This document shows positions 8,259-17,210 of a stretch of DNA of 64,000 nt, in pieces. Every line of letters starts with the position of its first letter. The first letter of the stretch is position 1. Below the pieces are notes generated by a model that worked only from the letters and a program-made list of their open reading frames with translations, ran no database searches and was not told where the DNA came from. Location: positions 62,001 through 126,000 of the forward strand of contig JAGBVG010000063.1 in assembly GCA_017630455.1 (NCBI GenBank), given 5' to 3'. The DNA is from Alistipes sp. GTDB lineage: Bacteria > Bacteroidota > Bacteroidia > Bacteroidales > Rikenellaceae. The translations under genes were made by a program, and so were the position numbers.

Positions 8259-10778
8259 ATGAAAAAGTTATTATATAGCATTTTGGCTCTTGCGGGTGTG
8301 GTTGCCACATCTTGTACGCAGGAGCACGTTGAGGTGCAGTATATCCCAGGTAATGTCGTAGCTCCTACGCTCGGCGCTATCGAGGGTTGCGACCTCTCAG
8401 ATGACGGTGCTGATATCGTCGTTGACTACACCGAGGCAGACTTTGGTGTTGCTACTGGTAAGGCTCATAACCTCTACGTTGCTAAGACAGAGGATATGGC
8501 AGAGATGAAGAAGGCTACGGCTAAGTTTGAGAATGGTAAAATCACTGTTGCTCAGTCAGTCATTAACGTTATTGCAATGGACTTCGCTGAGCCAGGCTCT
8601 TCAGTAGATATGTACTTTGCTGTTGTTGCTACCCTCAGCACCGACAAGGGTGCTACTGTTGCTGGCACAGAGTCTATGTCAAACGTTGTTAAGGCTACCT
8701 TCAAGTCATTCAATGCTGAGGTATTGCCATCAGAGAAGTTCGATAAGGTATGGGTTATCGGTAACTACTGCGGTTGGGATCACGGCAAGACTCAGTTCCT
8801 CTTCGACTACAACTCTACTGGCACTACATTCTCAGGTGTTGTAGACTTCTCAGGTGCTGATGGCGTATCTATGGCTGCTGATGGCTTCAAGCTTACTGGT
8901 GTTGCTGGTTGGGATGACACTTGCAACTGGGGCTTGGAGGACAACACTACAGCTGCGGCTGAGGCAGCATCGCTCCAGCTTATCACTGGTGGTGGCTCAC
9001 AGGATATCAAGTGCTACGCTAAGCGTTTCTATGGCTTCGAGTACGATAAGTCTACTTTGGTATTGAAGAAGAGTTGGGGTGCTGATCAGATCGGTATCAT
9101 CGGTTTGAACGGCGACTGGACTAATGACGTTGTTATGGAGTATAACCCTGTGTGGACTCGTTTCTATGCTGATATCGAGGTTGAGGCTAATGGTACCTTG
9201 AAGTTCCGTGCTGACGCTGCTTGGGATCTCAACTGGGGTGCAGCACACTTCGGTTTGGAGGGTGATAACGACGGTAATATCTTTGTTGAGGCTGGTAACT
9301 ACCGCGTTTACTTCAACCCTGTTTCTGGTCTTCTCGAGTTCAGCGCAAGCAAGTATGACACCGAGGAGGATCTCACTGGTAACGGTGGTGGTACTACTCC
9401 AGAGCCAGAGCCTACCGAGACAACCTATGGTCTTATTGGTTCATTCAATGGTTGGAGTGAGTCAGATGTTGACCTCGTAGCGCGTGGTGATGGTTGGTAT
9501 GTTGTTAAGGAGGTAGTTATTCCTGCTGCTGAAGAAAACAAGTTCCTTATCCGTTTGAACGATGGTTGGTCTAATAAGTTTGGTTTCGCTGAGGATAACA
9601 CATTTGTGACAATTGATGCTAAGAATACTCTTACTGCAGAGGGTAAGGATATGTGGATTACTGATGGTACTTTCGACTTCTACTTCAACCCAACAACTGC
9701 TGAGTTGTATGTTATGACTACAGGTGCTGCAGATCCTACACTTTCAGAGGATGCTAAGGCTGTTAAGTTCTACGCTGACGTAACTGCTACTGGTTGGACT
9801 AACTGTAATATCTACGGTTGGGGTGACCTCGGTGAGTATGGCGGTGGCTGGCCTGGTACAGCTCTCTCTACAGAGACTATCGATGGCAAGGAGTACTACG
9901 CATATACTTTCGATGTTTCAGCTTGGGGCAAGACTGTAAACGTAATCTTCAACAATGGCTCTGAGCAGACTGCAAATATTGAGAATATTGTTCTTGATAA
10001 GGACTATATCTTTACTCTTACTGAGAAGGGTGGCGACGGCAAGTGGGCTGCTACCGTAAATGGTGAGGCTCCTGTAACTCCAGAGCCTCCTGCAGTTAAG
10101 GAGTATGGTTTGGTAGGTTCACTCACAAGTTGGGGTAGCTCACCAGATATCAAGTTCACCGATGCTGGTAACGGTTGCTACACCCTTATGGGTCAGCCAT
10201 TGACAACCGAGGATGCTTTCAAGGTACGTCTCTATGGTGTGTGGGATGATACAGAGAACTATGGTCTTGCAACTGCAGGTACTGTAAATATCAACGAGGC
10301 TATTACACTTATCACAAGTGGTGTTAGCGGCGATATGAAGGTTGCGGTTTCTGGTACTTACGACCTATACTTCTACCCAGCAGCCTTTACTCTCTATGTT
10401 ATGACTGAGGGTACTGCTCCTGAGATTGAAACACCTGCTGTTCAGTACGGTTTGGTTGGTGAGTTCAATGGCTGGGGTAGCAGTAGCGACTTGTTGTTTG
10501 AGGATTATCAGGGTGGCTATTTGTGTGTTACCAATGTAGTTTTGGAGGCTGGCAAGGGCTTCAAAGTTCGTTTCTACAACGATGGTTCATGGAACTCTGA
10601 GGGTGACTATGCTCTTGAGAGAGGTGCTTCAACTGTTATTGGTGAGGCAATGACTCTTAAGCATGGTGGCGATAGCGACAACCTATCTGTATCAACAACT
10701 GGCACTTATGATATCTACTTCAATCCAACTGCTTGCATTATGTATGTAATGGTGGCTGGTGAGGTGCCAGCAATCTAA
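8259..10778 (+). CDS. Large multi-module SusE/SusF-like starch-binding lipoprotein
   Basis: An 839-residue lipoprotein (lipobox ATSC, Cys about 19). Layout from the sequence: a SusE-type Ig-like domain (about 30-155), then five SusE/F-type starch-binding repeats at about 160-270, 275-370, 385-490, 620-720 and 730-835, each with a core like GLIGSFNGW or GLVGEFNGWGSS and ending in a YDxYFNPTxxxxYVM strand. A different module (about 500-605, NIYGWGDLGEYGGGWPG) resembles starch-binding module 26. Proline-rich linkers (TTPEPEPTE, PVTPEPPAVK) separate groups. It is roughly twice the size of the classical SusE and SusF. It binds starch at the cell surface and has no catalytic motif. It follows susD by 40 bp. 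Confidence 0.88.
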   Translation: MKKLLYSILALAGVVATSCTQEHVEVQYIPGNVVAPTLGAIEGCDLSDDGADIVVDYTEADFGVATGKAHNLYVAKTEDMAEMKKATAKFENGKITVAQSVINVIAMDFAEPGSSVDMYFAVVATLSTDKGATVAGTESMSNVVKATFKSFNAEVLPSEKFDKVWVIGNYCGWDHGKTQFLFDYNSTGTTFSGVVDFSGADGVSMAADGFKLTGVAGWDDTCNWGLEDNTTAAAEAASLQLITGGGSQDIKCYAKRFYGFEYDKSTLVLKKSWGADQIGIIGLNGDWTNDVVMEYNPVWTRFYADIEVEANGTLKFRADAAWDLNWGAAHFGLEGDNDGNIFVEAGNYRVYFNPVSGLLEFSASKYDTEEDLTGNGGGTTPEPEPTETTYGLIGSFNGWSESDVDLVARGDGWYVVKEVVIPAAEENKFLIRLNDGWSNKFGFAEDNTFVTIDAKNTLTAEGKDMWITDGTFDFYFNPTTAELYVMTTGAADPTLSEDAKAVKFYADVTATGWTNCNIYGWGDLGEYGGGWPGTALSTETIDGKEYYAYTFDVSAWGKTVNVIFNNGSEQTANIENIVLDKDYIFTLTEKGGDGKWAATVNGEAPVTPEPPAVKEYGLVGSLTSWGSSPDIKFTDAGNGCYTLMGQPLTTEDAFKVRLYGVWDDTENYGLATAGTVNINEAITLITSGVSGDMKVAVSGTYDLYFYPAAFTLYVMTEGTAPEIETPAVQYGLVGEFNGWGSSSDLLFEDYQGGYLCVTNVVLEAGKGFKVRFYNDGSWNSEGDYALERGASTVIGEAMTLKHGGDSDNLSVSTTGTYDIYFNPTACIMYVMVAGEVPAI

Positions 10779-10785
10779 TTCCTAT

Positions 10786-10854
10786 TAATACCGCGCGTAC
10801 ACACGTGCGCGTGGTATTACCTTTGGTCGGGCGACTTTGATCGGTCTCCCGACC
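10786..10854 (+). promoter_or_regulatory. Two intercistronic hairpins between the SusE/F gene and the GH53 gene
   Basis: Hairpin 1 pairs 10786-10800 with 10805-10819 (15 bp including two G-U pairs, 4-nt loop). Hairpin 2 pairs GGTCGGG (10825-10831) with CCCGACC (10848-10854). Neither is followed by a T-run, so they are more likely processing, stability or attenuation elements separating the binding/import genes from the enzymes than true terminators. Confidence 0.55.
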
Positions 10855-10874
10855 CCTAACAAAATAGAGAAACA

Positions 10875-12134
10875 ATGAAGAGACTACTATATTTACTCTT
10901 GCCTCTGCTCTTTGTAGTGGCTTGTGGTGGCGAAGATGGTGTTGTGTCCCCTGGTGACCCTACGCCTGAGCAACCTACACCCGAGCCAGACCCAGAGCCT
11001 ATGCCCGAGGTGGAGACATTCTACAAGGGTACTACGATGTCGTTTGCTAACTATCTCATCGACTTCGGCTTGGTATACCGCGAGAATGGCGAGGTAACTA
11101 ACCCATATACTTCCGTAAAGAATCACGGTGCAAATATCGTGCGCCTGCAGCTCGACCGTCAGGCATTCTCGGAGATAAACGGCGTAAAGATAGATTGGCA
11201 GCAGTGGGATAGGGTGCTTGAGGATGCCAAGATGGCAAAAGCCGAGGGACTCGATATTCTGCTTACCCTAAAGCCCGACTACGACAAATACTCCTCAACA
11301 GGAGCGCAACATAATAACATCCCCGAGGATTGGAAGTCGCTCAGCGAGGCGGAGCTTGGTGGTGGGCTCTATAACTGGGTGTATGATAGCCTTATGGCGC
11401 TCCACAACGAGGGTATAGACCCTGCAATAGTCGTTGTGGGCAACGAGGTGAACCTCGGCTTCCTACATAATGGCTCGTATGACGAAGCACGCACAGCGCG
11501 CCTCCTAAGCTATGGTCATAGTGCCGTGCGTGACTATGCCAAGGAGTGTGATGTAAAGGCGCTCTCGGCGCTCCACATCGCCAACCCATCGAAGATCGGA
11601 TATGTAGATACCTATAGGTATAATGGCTGCGTCAACTACGACATTATCGCTTTGTCGTGGTATCCAGGCACGGACATCGGTCACTCTATGGGCTCGTATC
11701 GCAACTTCGAGGCTCTCGGCAAGGCGATGATCGAGAAGCACGGCAAGCGCATTATGGTACTCGAAACGGCGCATACCTTCACCACAGGAACGGTGGATGG
11801 TACGTGGATGGGTGACTGGTGCGACAACTCCTACAACTATCCCGACTGGAACGATGCTACGAATGCGCAGAGCTACACACCTCAAAAGCAGCGTGAGTGG
11901 CTTCTTGCTCTTGCAAAGGATGTCAAGGCTGGTGGCGGCATAGGCCTCATCACTTGGGGTACAGAGTCACTTCCCGATTTGTTGGAGGGTAAGGCGCAGG
12001 GGCACGGCCTCGGGTTGTATACCTATCCCGCAGCGTGGGGCTATGGCTCAACGTGGGAGAATAACTCCTATTGGGATTTTACCGACGGAAATAACCTCCA
12101 CGACGGAATCGATTGGATGCAGGATTTGTTGTGA
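10875..12134 (+). CDS. GH53 family endo-beta-1,4-galactanase-like lipoprotein
   Basis: A 419-residue lipoprotein: lipobox VVAC (Cys17), acidic GGED after it, and a Pro/Glu linker (residues 28-46) that holds the enzyme away from the membrane. The rest is a GH53 (beta/alpha)8 domain. Acid/base E191 lies in VVVGNEVN and nucleophile E297 in MVLETAH, the spacing and context of family 53. Known GH53 enzymes cut beta-1,4-galactan, which does not fit a starch locus. Either the locus also handles galactan-bearing material, or this branch has another specificity. It lies after the two hairpins and before the GH13 genes, in the same direction. Confidence 0.85.
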   Translation: MKRLLYLLLPLLFVVACGGEDGVVSPGDPTPEQPTPEPDPEPMPEVETFYKGTTMSFANYLIDFGLVYRENGEVTNPYTSVKNHGANIVRLQLDRQAFSEINGVKIDWQQWDRVLEDAKMAKAEGLDILLTLKPDYDKYSSTGAQHNNIPEDWKSLSEAELGGGLYNWVYDSLMALHNEGIDPAIVVVGNEVNLGFLHNGSYDEARTARLLSYGHSAVRDYAKECDVKALSALHIANPSKIGYVDTYRYNGCVNYDIIALSWYPGTDIGHSMGSYRNFEALGKAMIEKHGKRIMVLETAHTFTTGTVDGTWMGDWCDNSYNYPDWNDATNAQSYTPQKQREWLLALAKDVKAGGGIGLITWGTESLPDLLEGKAQGHGLGLYTYPAAWGYGSTWENNSYWDFTDGNNLHDGIDWMQDLL

Positions 12135-12173
12135 TAAGGTCGCATTTGCTGCCGCTAACGAATATTCTCAGCA

Positions 12174-12201
12174 ATGGGCAGTACGCCCAAGTACAGCCCA
12201 T
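12174..12201 (+). promoter_or_regulatory. Intercistronic hairpin upstream of the first GH13 gene
   Basis: ATGGGCAGTAC (12174-12184) pairs with GTACAGCCCAT (12191-12201) with one mismatch and a 6-nt loop, in the 175-bp gap between the GH53 gene and the next GH13 gene. There is no T-run. It may be an RNA-processing or stability element; I see no gene in this gap. Confidence 0.4.
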
Positions 12202-12309
12202 CGCCTCGAAATTCGCCGAGCGTTGCATCTACAACCTTCTGACAACAAATCGAGTATACGAGTAAGAGAAACAGTAAACATAGGAAATACAAGCTAATAC
12301 ACAAACAAT

Positions 12310-14430
12310 ATGAGACTTACATCTATTTTTAAGGTTGTTGCCGTGGCTGTGCTGTCATTTGTGGCAGTGGCTTGTGCAACAAATGAGGCTAAGTTCGCAC
12401 TTGGCGACAATGCCCCTGTAGTGCCTATGGGCATTGCGCAGGGCGAGACAACACACTACCTCACTGACTACTATCCTCAGTGGGTGGGTGCTGAGAACAT
12501 TACAACCGTAGACGAGCGTCTTGCGCTCGAGAATCTCTCAGGCGACTGGTCGGAGTTCGCTGTAAAGACCGATGCCGAGACTTTGGTATCTACCATCGAG
12601 GTATACCACGACGGCAAGCCTCTCTCTATCGTTGTGCTTGGTGGCAAGCGCGACACAGAGGGTAGCTATATGTCGACTATCGGCGTTGAGAATGGTCGTG
12701 TGAATGTTGTGGCATCTCAGCCTGTAAAGGAGGCTATTGCAGTATGGCAGAACAACATCGTCGAGGATGTCATGGTGGATGGTGCACAAATCTCTGTTGC
12801 TATCCCTGCAGAGGCTAAGAACTTCGACCGTTCTGTGGTGCGTATCTTCGCAGCGTCGGAGGGTGGCCGCTTCAACGACATTTTGCTTCCTTTGGAGCGT
12901 GGCGCGGTGGTTACAAATGCCGAGGATATTTGTCGCACCGACCACCAGTCACAGATTTTGTACTCGTTGATGATTGACCGTTTCAACAATGGTAATACGG
13001 CTAACGACTGGAAGATTAACTCTCCAGAGGTGTTGGATAAGGTTGACTACCAGGGTGGAGACCTTGCGGGTATCACAGCGAAAATCAACGATGGTTTCTT
13101 CCAAGATTTGGGTGTTACAACAATCTGGATTTCGCCTATCACGCAGAACCCTTACGATGCGTGGGGTCAGAATGTAAATCCTGATACTAAGTTCTCGGGT
13201 TACCACGGCTACTGGCCTATCTACAACACCGTTGTAGACAAGCGTTTCGGTACTGAGGATGAGTTGCGCGAGATGCTCTCTACAGCACACGGCAGCGAGA
13301 TGAACGTTATCCTCGACTACGTTGCTAACCACCTCCATATCAACTCACCAGTGCTTCAGGAGCATCCAGATTGGACTACAGACCTTATCTTGCCTGATGG
13401 CCGCGAGAATATCGCTTTGTGGGATGAGCAGCGTCTTACAACGTGGTTCGACAAGCATATCCCTACTCTCGACCTCGAGCGCGAGGAGGTGTGCGATCCT
13501 ATGACTGACTCGGCATTGCACTGGGTTAAGAACTTCGAGTTCGACGGCTACCGCCACGATGCGTGCAAGCATATTCCATTGAACTACTGGCGTATGCTTA
13601 CCCACAAGATGAAGTCGGCGATGCCTGAGCGCAATATGTGGCAGATTGGCGAGACATACGGCTCAGTGGAGCTTATCGGATCGTATGTTAAGAGTGGTAT
13701 GATCGACTCGCAGTTCGACTTCAACCTCTACCACAACTCACGTGATGTTATCGTTGACGAGGGTCGCTCTATGCGTCTTATCGCTGCTACTGTCGAGGAG
13801 TCAGAGGCTGCATACGGTTCACACCACACTATGGGTAACATCACAGGTAACCACGACAAGCCACGTTTCATCTCGTTGGCAGGTGGCGATATGCCATTGT
13901 GGGGTATCGACGACAAGGCTGAGGGCTGGCACCGCGAGGTTGTCGTAGGCGATATGGATAAGGGTCACGCAGGCTTGCAGTTGTTGAAGGCTATCATCAC
14001 CACCGTTCCTGGTGTGCCTTGTATCTACCAGGGTGATGAGTATGGTGTGCCAGGTGCTAACGACCCTGATAACCGCGATATGATGACCTTCGAGGGTTAC
14101 AACGACTACCAGATGAAGGAGTATGCTCAGACCCAGGCGTTGTTGAAGTATCGCCGCTCGTCTATGCCTTTGATGTACGGTGACTTCCGCACATTGTACG
14201 TCGATGATGAGGCGTGGGTGTTCTTGCGTCACTATATGGGCGAGTGGGCTGTTGTTGCTATGAATGTTCGCGGTGTGGAGAAGCGCATCGAGGTGGTGTT
14301 GCCAGACTTCGTGGAGTGCGAGGATGTTAATGTTGCCATCGCAACCGAGGGCGCTAATGCACAGATTGTGGAGCGTGGTACTATGGAGGTGACACTCCCA
14401 GCTTATGGCTATGTAATTGCAAACAAATAA
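12310..14430 (+). CDS. GH13 alpha-amylase-family lipoprotein (neopullulanase/cyclomaltodextrinase-like)
   Basis: A 706-residue GH13 enzyme with a lipoprotein signal (FVAVAC, Cys22). An N-terminal beta-domain of about 200 residues precedes the (beta/alpha)8 barrel, which begins near residue 215 (QILYSLMIDRFNNGN). Catalytic residues are visible: region I DYVANH, nucleophile D417 (FDGYRHD), acid/base E448 (QIGETYG) and transition-state D516 (TGNHDKPR). A C-terminal beta-sandwich domain ends the protein. The DRFNNGN start is typical of SusG/SusA-type amylases. It cuts alpha-1,4-glucans. The lipid anchor points to the outer membrane, possibly the cell surface as for SusG. It is 17 bp from the next GH13 gene. 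Confidence 0.9.
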   Translation: MRLTSIFKVVAVAVLSFVAVACATNEAKFALGDNAPVVPMGIAQGETTHYLTDYYPQWVGAENITTVDERLALENLSGDWSEFAVKTDAETLVSTIEVYHDGKPLSIVVLGGKRDTEGSYMSTIGVENGRVNVVASQPVKEAIAVWQNNIVEDVMVDGAQISVAIPAEAKNFDRSVVRIFAASEGGRFNDILLPLERGAVVTNAEDICRTDHQSQILYSLMIDRFNNGNTANDWKINSPEVLDKVDYQGGDLAGITAKINDGFFQDLGVTTIWISPITQNPYDAWGQNVNPDTKFSGYHGYWPIYNTVVDKRFGTEDELREMLSTAHGSEMNVILDYVANHLHINSPVLQEHPDWTTDLILPDGRENIALWDEQRLTTWFDKHIPTLDLEREEVCDPMTDSALHWVKNFEFDGYRHDACKHIPLNYWRMLTHKMKSAMPERNMWQIGETYGSVELIGSYVKSGMIDSQFDFNLYHNSRDVIVDEGRSMRLIAATVEESEAAYGSHHTMGNITGNHDKPRFISLAGGDMPLWGIDDKAEGWHREVVVGDMDKGHAGLQLLKAIITTVPGVPCIYQGDEYGVPGANDPDNRDMMTFEGYNDYQMKEYAQTQALLKYRRSSMPLMYGDFRTLYVDDEAWVFLRHYMGEWAVVAMNVRGVEKRIEVVLPDFVECEDVNVAIATEGANAQIVERGTMEVTLPAYGYVIANK

Positions 14431-14447
14431 TTTATATCTAAAATAAT

Positions 14448-15845
14448 ATGAAGAAGTTTTTATTGTTCGTCGCTGCTATCGCGACATTGGTAGGCTGCTG
14501 TGACTGCAAGAAGCAGGAGACGCAGCGTGAGTTCAACAAGTTCAACTCTGTAGTTTATGAGTTGAATATCCGTCAGGCAACCGAGGAGGGTACTTTTGCT
14601 GCTGCAGAGAAGTATCTCCCAGAGTTGAAGGAGATGGGTGTGGATATCGTATGGCTTATGCCTGTGAGCCCTATCGGCGTGGATGGCCGTAAGGGTACTC
14701 TCGGCTCATACTACTCTATCATCGACTACAAGGCTATCAACCCTGAGTTTGGTACTATGGAGGATTTCGACCGCTTCCTCGCTACAGCTCACGACCTTGG
14801 CTTGAAGGTTATCATCGACTGGGTGGCTAACCACACCTCACGCGATGCTAACTGGTGGAACGAGGGTAATAAGGATTGGTATGTTATGGACGAGGCTACA
14901 GGTCTCCCTATCGTTGAGTACGACTGGACAGATATCGCAAAGCTCAACTACGAGAATGTAGAGATGCGTGTTGCGATGCTCGACGCCCTCAAGTTCTGGA
15001 TCGAGAAGGGTGTGGATGGCTATCGTTGCGACGTTGCTATGAACGTTCCTGGTGACTTCTGGGCTAATGCTTGGAAGGAGATTCGCAAGATCAACCCTGA
15101 TGTATACCTCTTGGCTGAGGGTGAGGAGCAGTGGTTGCACAAGAGCGGCTTCGAGGCTACATACGCTTGGGAGCTTCACCACATCTTCAACGCTATGGCT
15201 AAGGGCGGCAGCGAGACTAAGAACGTTGCTGGCGATGGCACTATCAAGACCGATGCTAAGACCGTTAAGGATTTGAAGGAGTACTTGGTGCGCGACGATG
15301 TTAAGTATCCTGCACCAGCTATGCGTCTTATGTTTACATCAAACCACGACGAGAACTCTTGGGCTGGCACAGAGATGGAGCGTATGGGCGATGCTCACAA
15401 GACCTTTGCAGCCCTCACATTCGTACTTCCAAAGTCTCAGCCACTCATCTACACAGGTCAGGAGATTGGTCTCAACCGCCGTTTGGAGTTCTTCGAGAAG
15501 GACTCTGTAAAGGAGCTTGTTGACTTGGAGTATGGCAAGGAGTACCGCGAGTTCTACAAGAACCTTTGCGCATTCCGCCACGACAACTCTGCGTTGGCTG
15601 CTGGTGCGGTTGTAGCACCTATCAACATCATCGAGGAGGCTCCAGAGGCAGTACTTGCCTTCACACGCCAGAACGAGGAGAACTTCGTATTCTGCGTATT
15701 CAACTTCTCGGCTGAGCCTCAGACTTTCGTAGTTTCGGAGGCTGTTGCGGGCGACTACCGTTGCACTTGCGGCAAGGATATCACCTTGGCTGCAGGCGAG
15801 GCAATGGAGTTGACACCTTGGCAGTTCTACCTTTTGGCTAAGTAA
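14448..15845 (+). CDS. GH13 alpha-amylase-family lipoprotein
   Basis: A 465-residue GH13 enzyme with lipobox LVGC (Cys about 17; the next residues CDCKK are not acidic, so inward-facing anchoring is possible). The barrel begins almost at once (VVYELNIRQ at about 36). Catalytic residues: region I DWVANHTS, nucleophile D195 (DGYRCD), acid/base E224 (LAEGEE) and D301 (SNHDENSW). A short C-terminal beta-domain follows. It is clearly a paralogue of the next gene: both share the GRKGxLGSYYSIxDYKAxNPEFG region. The chief difference is the export signal. Its likely role is maltooligosaccharide hydrolysis in the envelope. A strong hairpin terminator follows the stop codon. Confidence 0.9.
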   Translation: MKKFLLFVAAIATLVGCCDCKKQETQREFNKFNSVVYELNIRQATEEGTFAAAEKYLPELKEMGVDIVWLMPVSPIGVDGRKGTLGSYYSIIDYKAINPEFGTMEDFDRFLATAHDLGLKVIIDWVANHTSRDANWWNEGNKDWYVMDEATGLPIVEYDWTDIAKLNYENVEMRVAMLDALKFWIEKGVDGYRCDVAMNVPGDFWANAWKEIRKINPDVYLLAEGEEQWLHKSGFEATYAWELHHIFNAMAKGGSETKNVAGDGTIKTDAKTVKDLKEYLVRDDVKYPAPAMRLMFTSNHDENSWAGTEMERMGDAHKTFAALTFVLPKSQPLIYTGQEIGLNRRLEFFEKDSVKELVDLEYGKEYREFYKNLCAFRHDNSALAAGAVVAPINIIEEAPEAVLAFTRQNEENFVFCVFNFSAEPQTFVVSEAVAGDYRCTCGKDITLAAGEAMELTPWQFYLLAK

Positions 15846-15861
15846 TCCTCATTATCATACG

Positions 15862-15896
15862 ACATCTGGTGGGGTAGCCCCTGCCAGATGTTTTTT
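15862..15896 (+). terminator. Rho-independent terminator between the two paralogous GH13 genes
   Basis: ACATCTGG (15862-15869) pairs with CCAGATGT (15884-15891), with an inner GGGG/CCCC pairing, and a T-run at 15891-15896. It ends the upstream transcript at least partly. The downstream ATG at 15909 lies 12 bp past it, so the next gene depends on read-through or on a promoter I cannot identify. Confidence 0.75.
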
Positions 15897-15908
15897 ATAT
15901 CCCTATCT

Positions 15909-17192
15909 ATGTATAAAAATCCTGAGTGGAGTTATTCGGCGGTGCTGTATGAGATGAACCTTAGACAGCTTACGGCTGAGGGTACGTTCAACGCTGCTAT
16001 CGAGCGACTCCCATTCTTACGCTCTATAGGTGTCGATGCCGTGTGGCTGATGCCTATCTATCCTATTGGCCTGGAGGGTCGCAAAGGCTCGCTCGGCTCC
16101 TACTACTCCATCCGCGACTATAAGGCTGTAAACCCTGAGTTTGGTACGGAGGATGATTTCCGTGCCTTTGTCTCTGCGGCGCACGCTATGGGTATGCGAG
16201 TGCTGCTGGACTGGGTGGCAAACCACACGGCGCGCGATGCACGTTGGATCTCGGAGTGCCCCGCTGATTGGTATGAGCGCGACGAAAATGGCGTGGCTAA
16301 GGTGCCGTGGGACTGGACCGATACCGCGAAGCTCAACTATGCTAACCACGAGGTGTGGCGCGGACAGATAGATGCTATGCGCTACTGGGTCGAGGAGTTT
16401 GGTGTCGATGGCTTCCGTTGCGATATGGCTATGTTGGTTCCTATAGAGTTCTGGCAGGAGGTGTCCGCCGAGCTGCATAGCATAAAGAGCGACATCTTTA
16501 TGCTCGCCGAGGCCGAGGAGGATAACCTCTTCGACAGAGCCTTTAATATGAGCTATCAGTGGAACGTTCACCATATTATGGTCGACATCGCCAAGGGCGC
16601 TCGTAGGGTTTGGGATTTGCGTAATGCCATCCACTCGGAGCGTGCGCGCTATCCTCGCGAGGCTATGCGTATGAGCTTCACGTCGAACCACGACGAGAAT
16701 TCGTGGAGCGGCTCGGAGCAGTCGCGCTTTGGCCGTGCGCTGGAGGTTATGACAGCTATGACATTCCTTATGCCATCGACGATGCCCCTCATCTACACAG
16801 GTCAGGAGGTGGGTTACGACCACTCATTCGAGTTCTTCGAGCGCGATGCAATCCCTCTGGAGAGCTATCGCGAGACCCATACCACGAAGCTTTACCGTAC
16901 TCTTTGTGCGCTGAAGCATAAGGAGGCTGCCTTGGCGGCTGGAGAGCGCGGCGGCGAGATGATCGAGATCGAGAACAATGCTAAGGATTGTATGATGACC
17001 TTTGTGCGCGAGGTGGAGGGTAGTCGTGTTGTGGCTATCGTGAACCTCTCGCCATACACCATCCACGCCGATTTCTGCACGGGAATATATGCCGGAGCAT
17101 ACAAGGATGTCATCTCGGGCGAGCGTGTCTCGCTTCTCGACCACGTGGAGCGCGACATAGAGCCTTGGGGATATCAGATATTTGTGAAGTAA
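15909..17192 (+). CDS. GH13 alpha-amylase-family enzyme, no signal peptide (cytoplasmic)
   Basis: About 427 residues from ATG 15909. The in-frame ATG at 15888 lies inside the terminator hairpin and would add only MFFISLS, so 15909 is preferred. The N-terminus (MYKNPEWSYSAVLYEMNLRQ) goes straight into the GH13 barrel with no signal sequence, suggesting a cytoplasmic enzyme acting on imported oligosaccharides. Catalytic residues: DWVANHTA (region I), nucleophile D172 (DGFRCD), acid/base E201 (LAEAEE) and D262 (SNHDENSW). It is a close paralogue of the lipoprotein just upstream, so a duplication seems to have produced an envelope form and a cytoplasmic form. The precise activity (maltogenic amylase, glucosidase or transferase) cannot be read from the sequence. 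Confidence 0.88.
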   Translation: MYKNPEWSYSAVLYEMNLRQLTAEGTFNAAIERLPFLRSIGVDAVWLMPIYPIGLEGRKGSLGSYYSIRDYKAVNPEFGTEDDFRAFVSAAHAMGMRVLLDWVANHTARDARWISECPADWYERDENGVAKVPWDWTDTAKLNYANHEVWRGQIDAMRYWVEEFGVDGFRCDMAMLVPIEFWQEVSAELHSIKSDIFMLAEAEEDNLFDRAFNMSYQWNVHHIMVDIAKGARRVWDLRNAIHSERARYPREAMRMSFTSNHDENSWSGSEQSRFGRALEVMTAMTFLMPSTMPLIYTGQEVGYDHSFEFFERDAIPLESYRETHTTKLYRTLCALKHKEAALAAGERGGEMIEIENNAKDCMMTFVREVEGSRVVAIVNLSPYTIHADFCTGIYAGAYKDVISGERVSLLDHVERDIEPWGYQIFVK

Positions 17193-17210
17193 AATGAAAA
17201 TTTGTGAGAT

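Noticed and set aside
12043..12297. Open frame spanning the GH53 end and the gap before the first GH13 gene
   Set aside because: It is in another frame of GH53 coding sequence, its translation has no signal or motif, and the gap itself holds only a small hairpin.
15888..15911. ATG at 15888 as start of the cytoplasmic GH13 gene
   Set aside because: It lies in the 3' arm of a terminator hairpin and adds only a short hydrophobic stub; the paralogue alignment and terminator position support ATG 15909.
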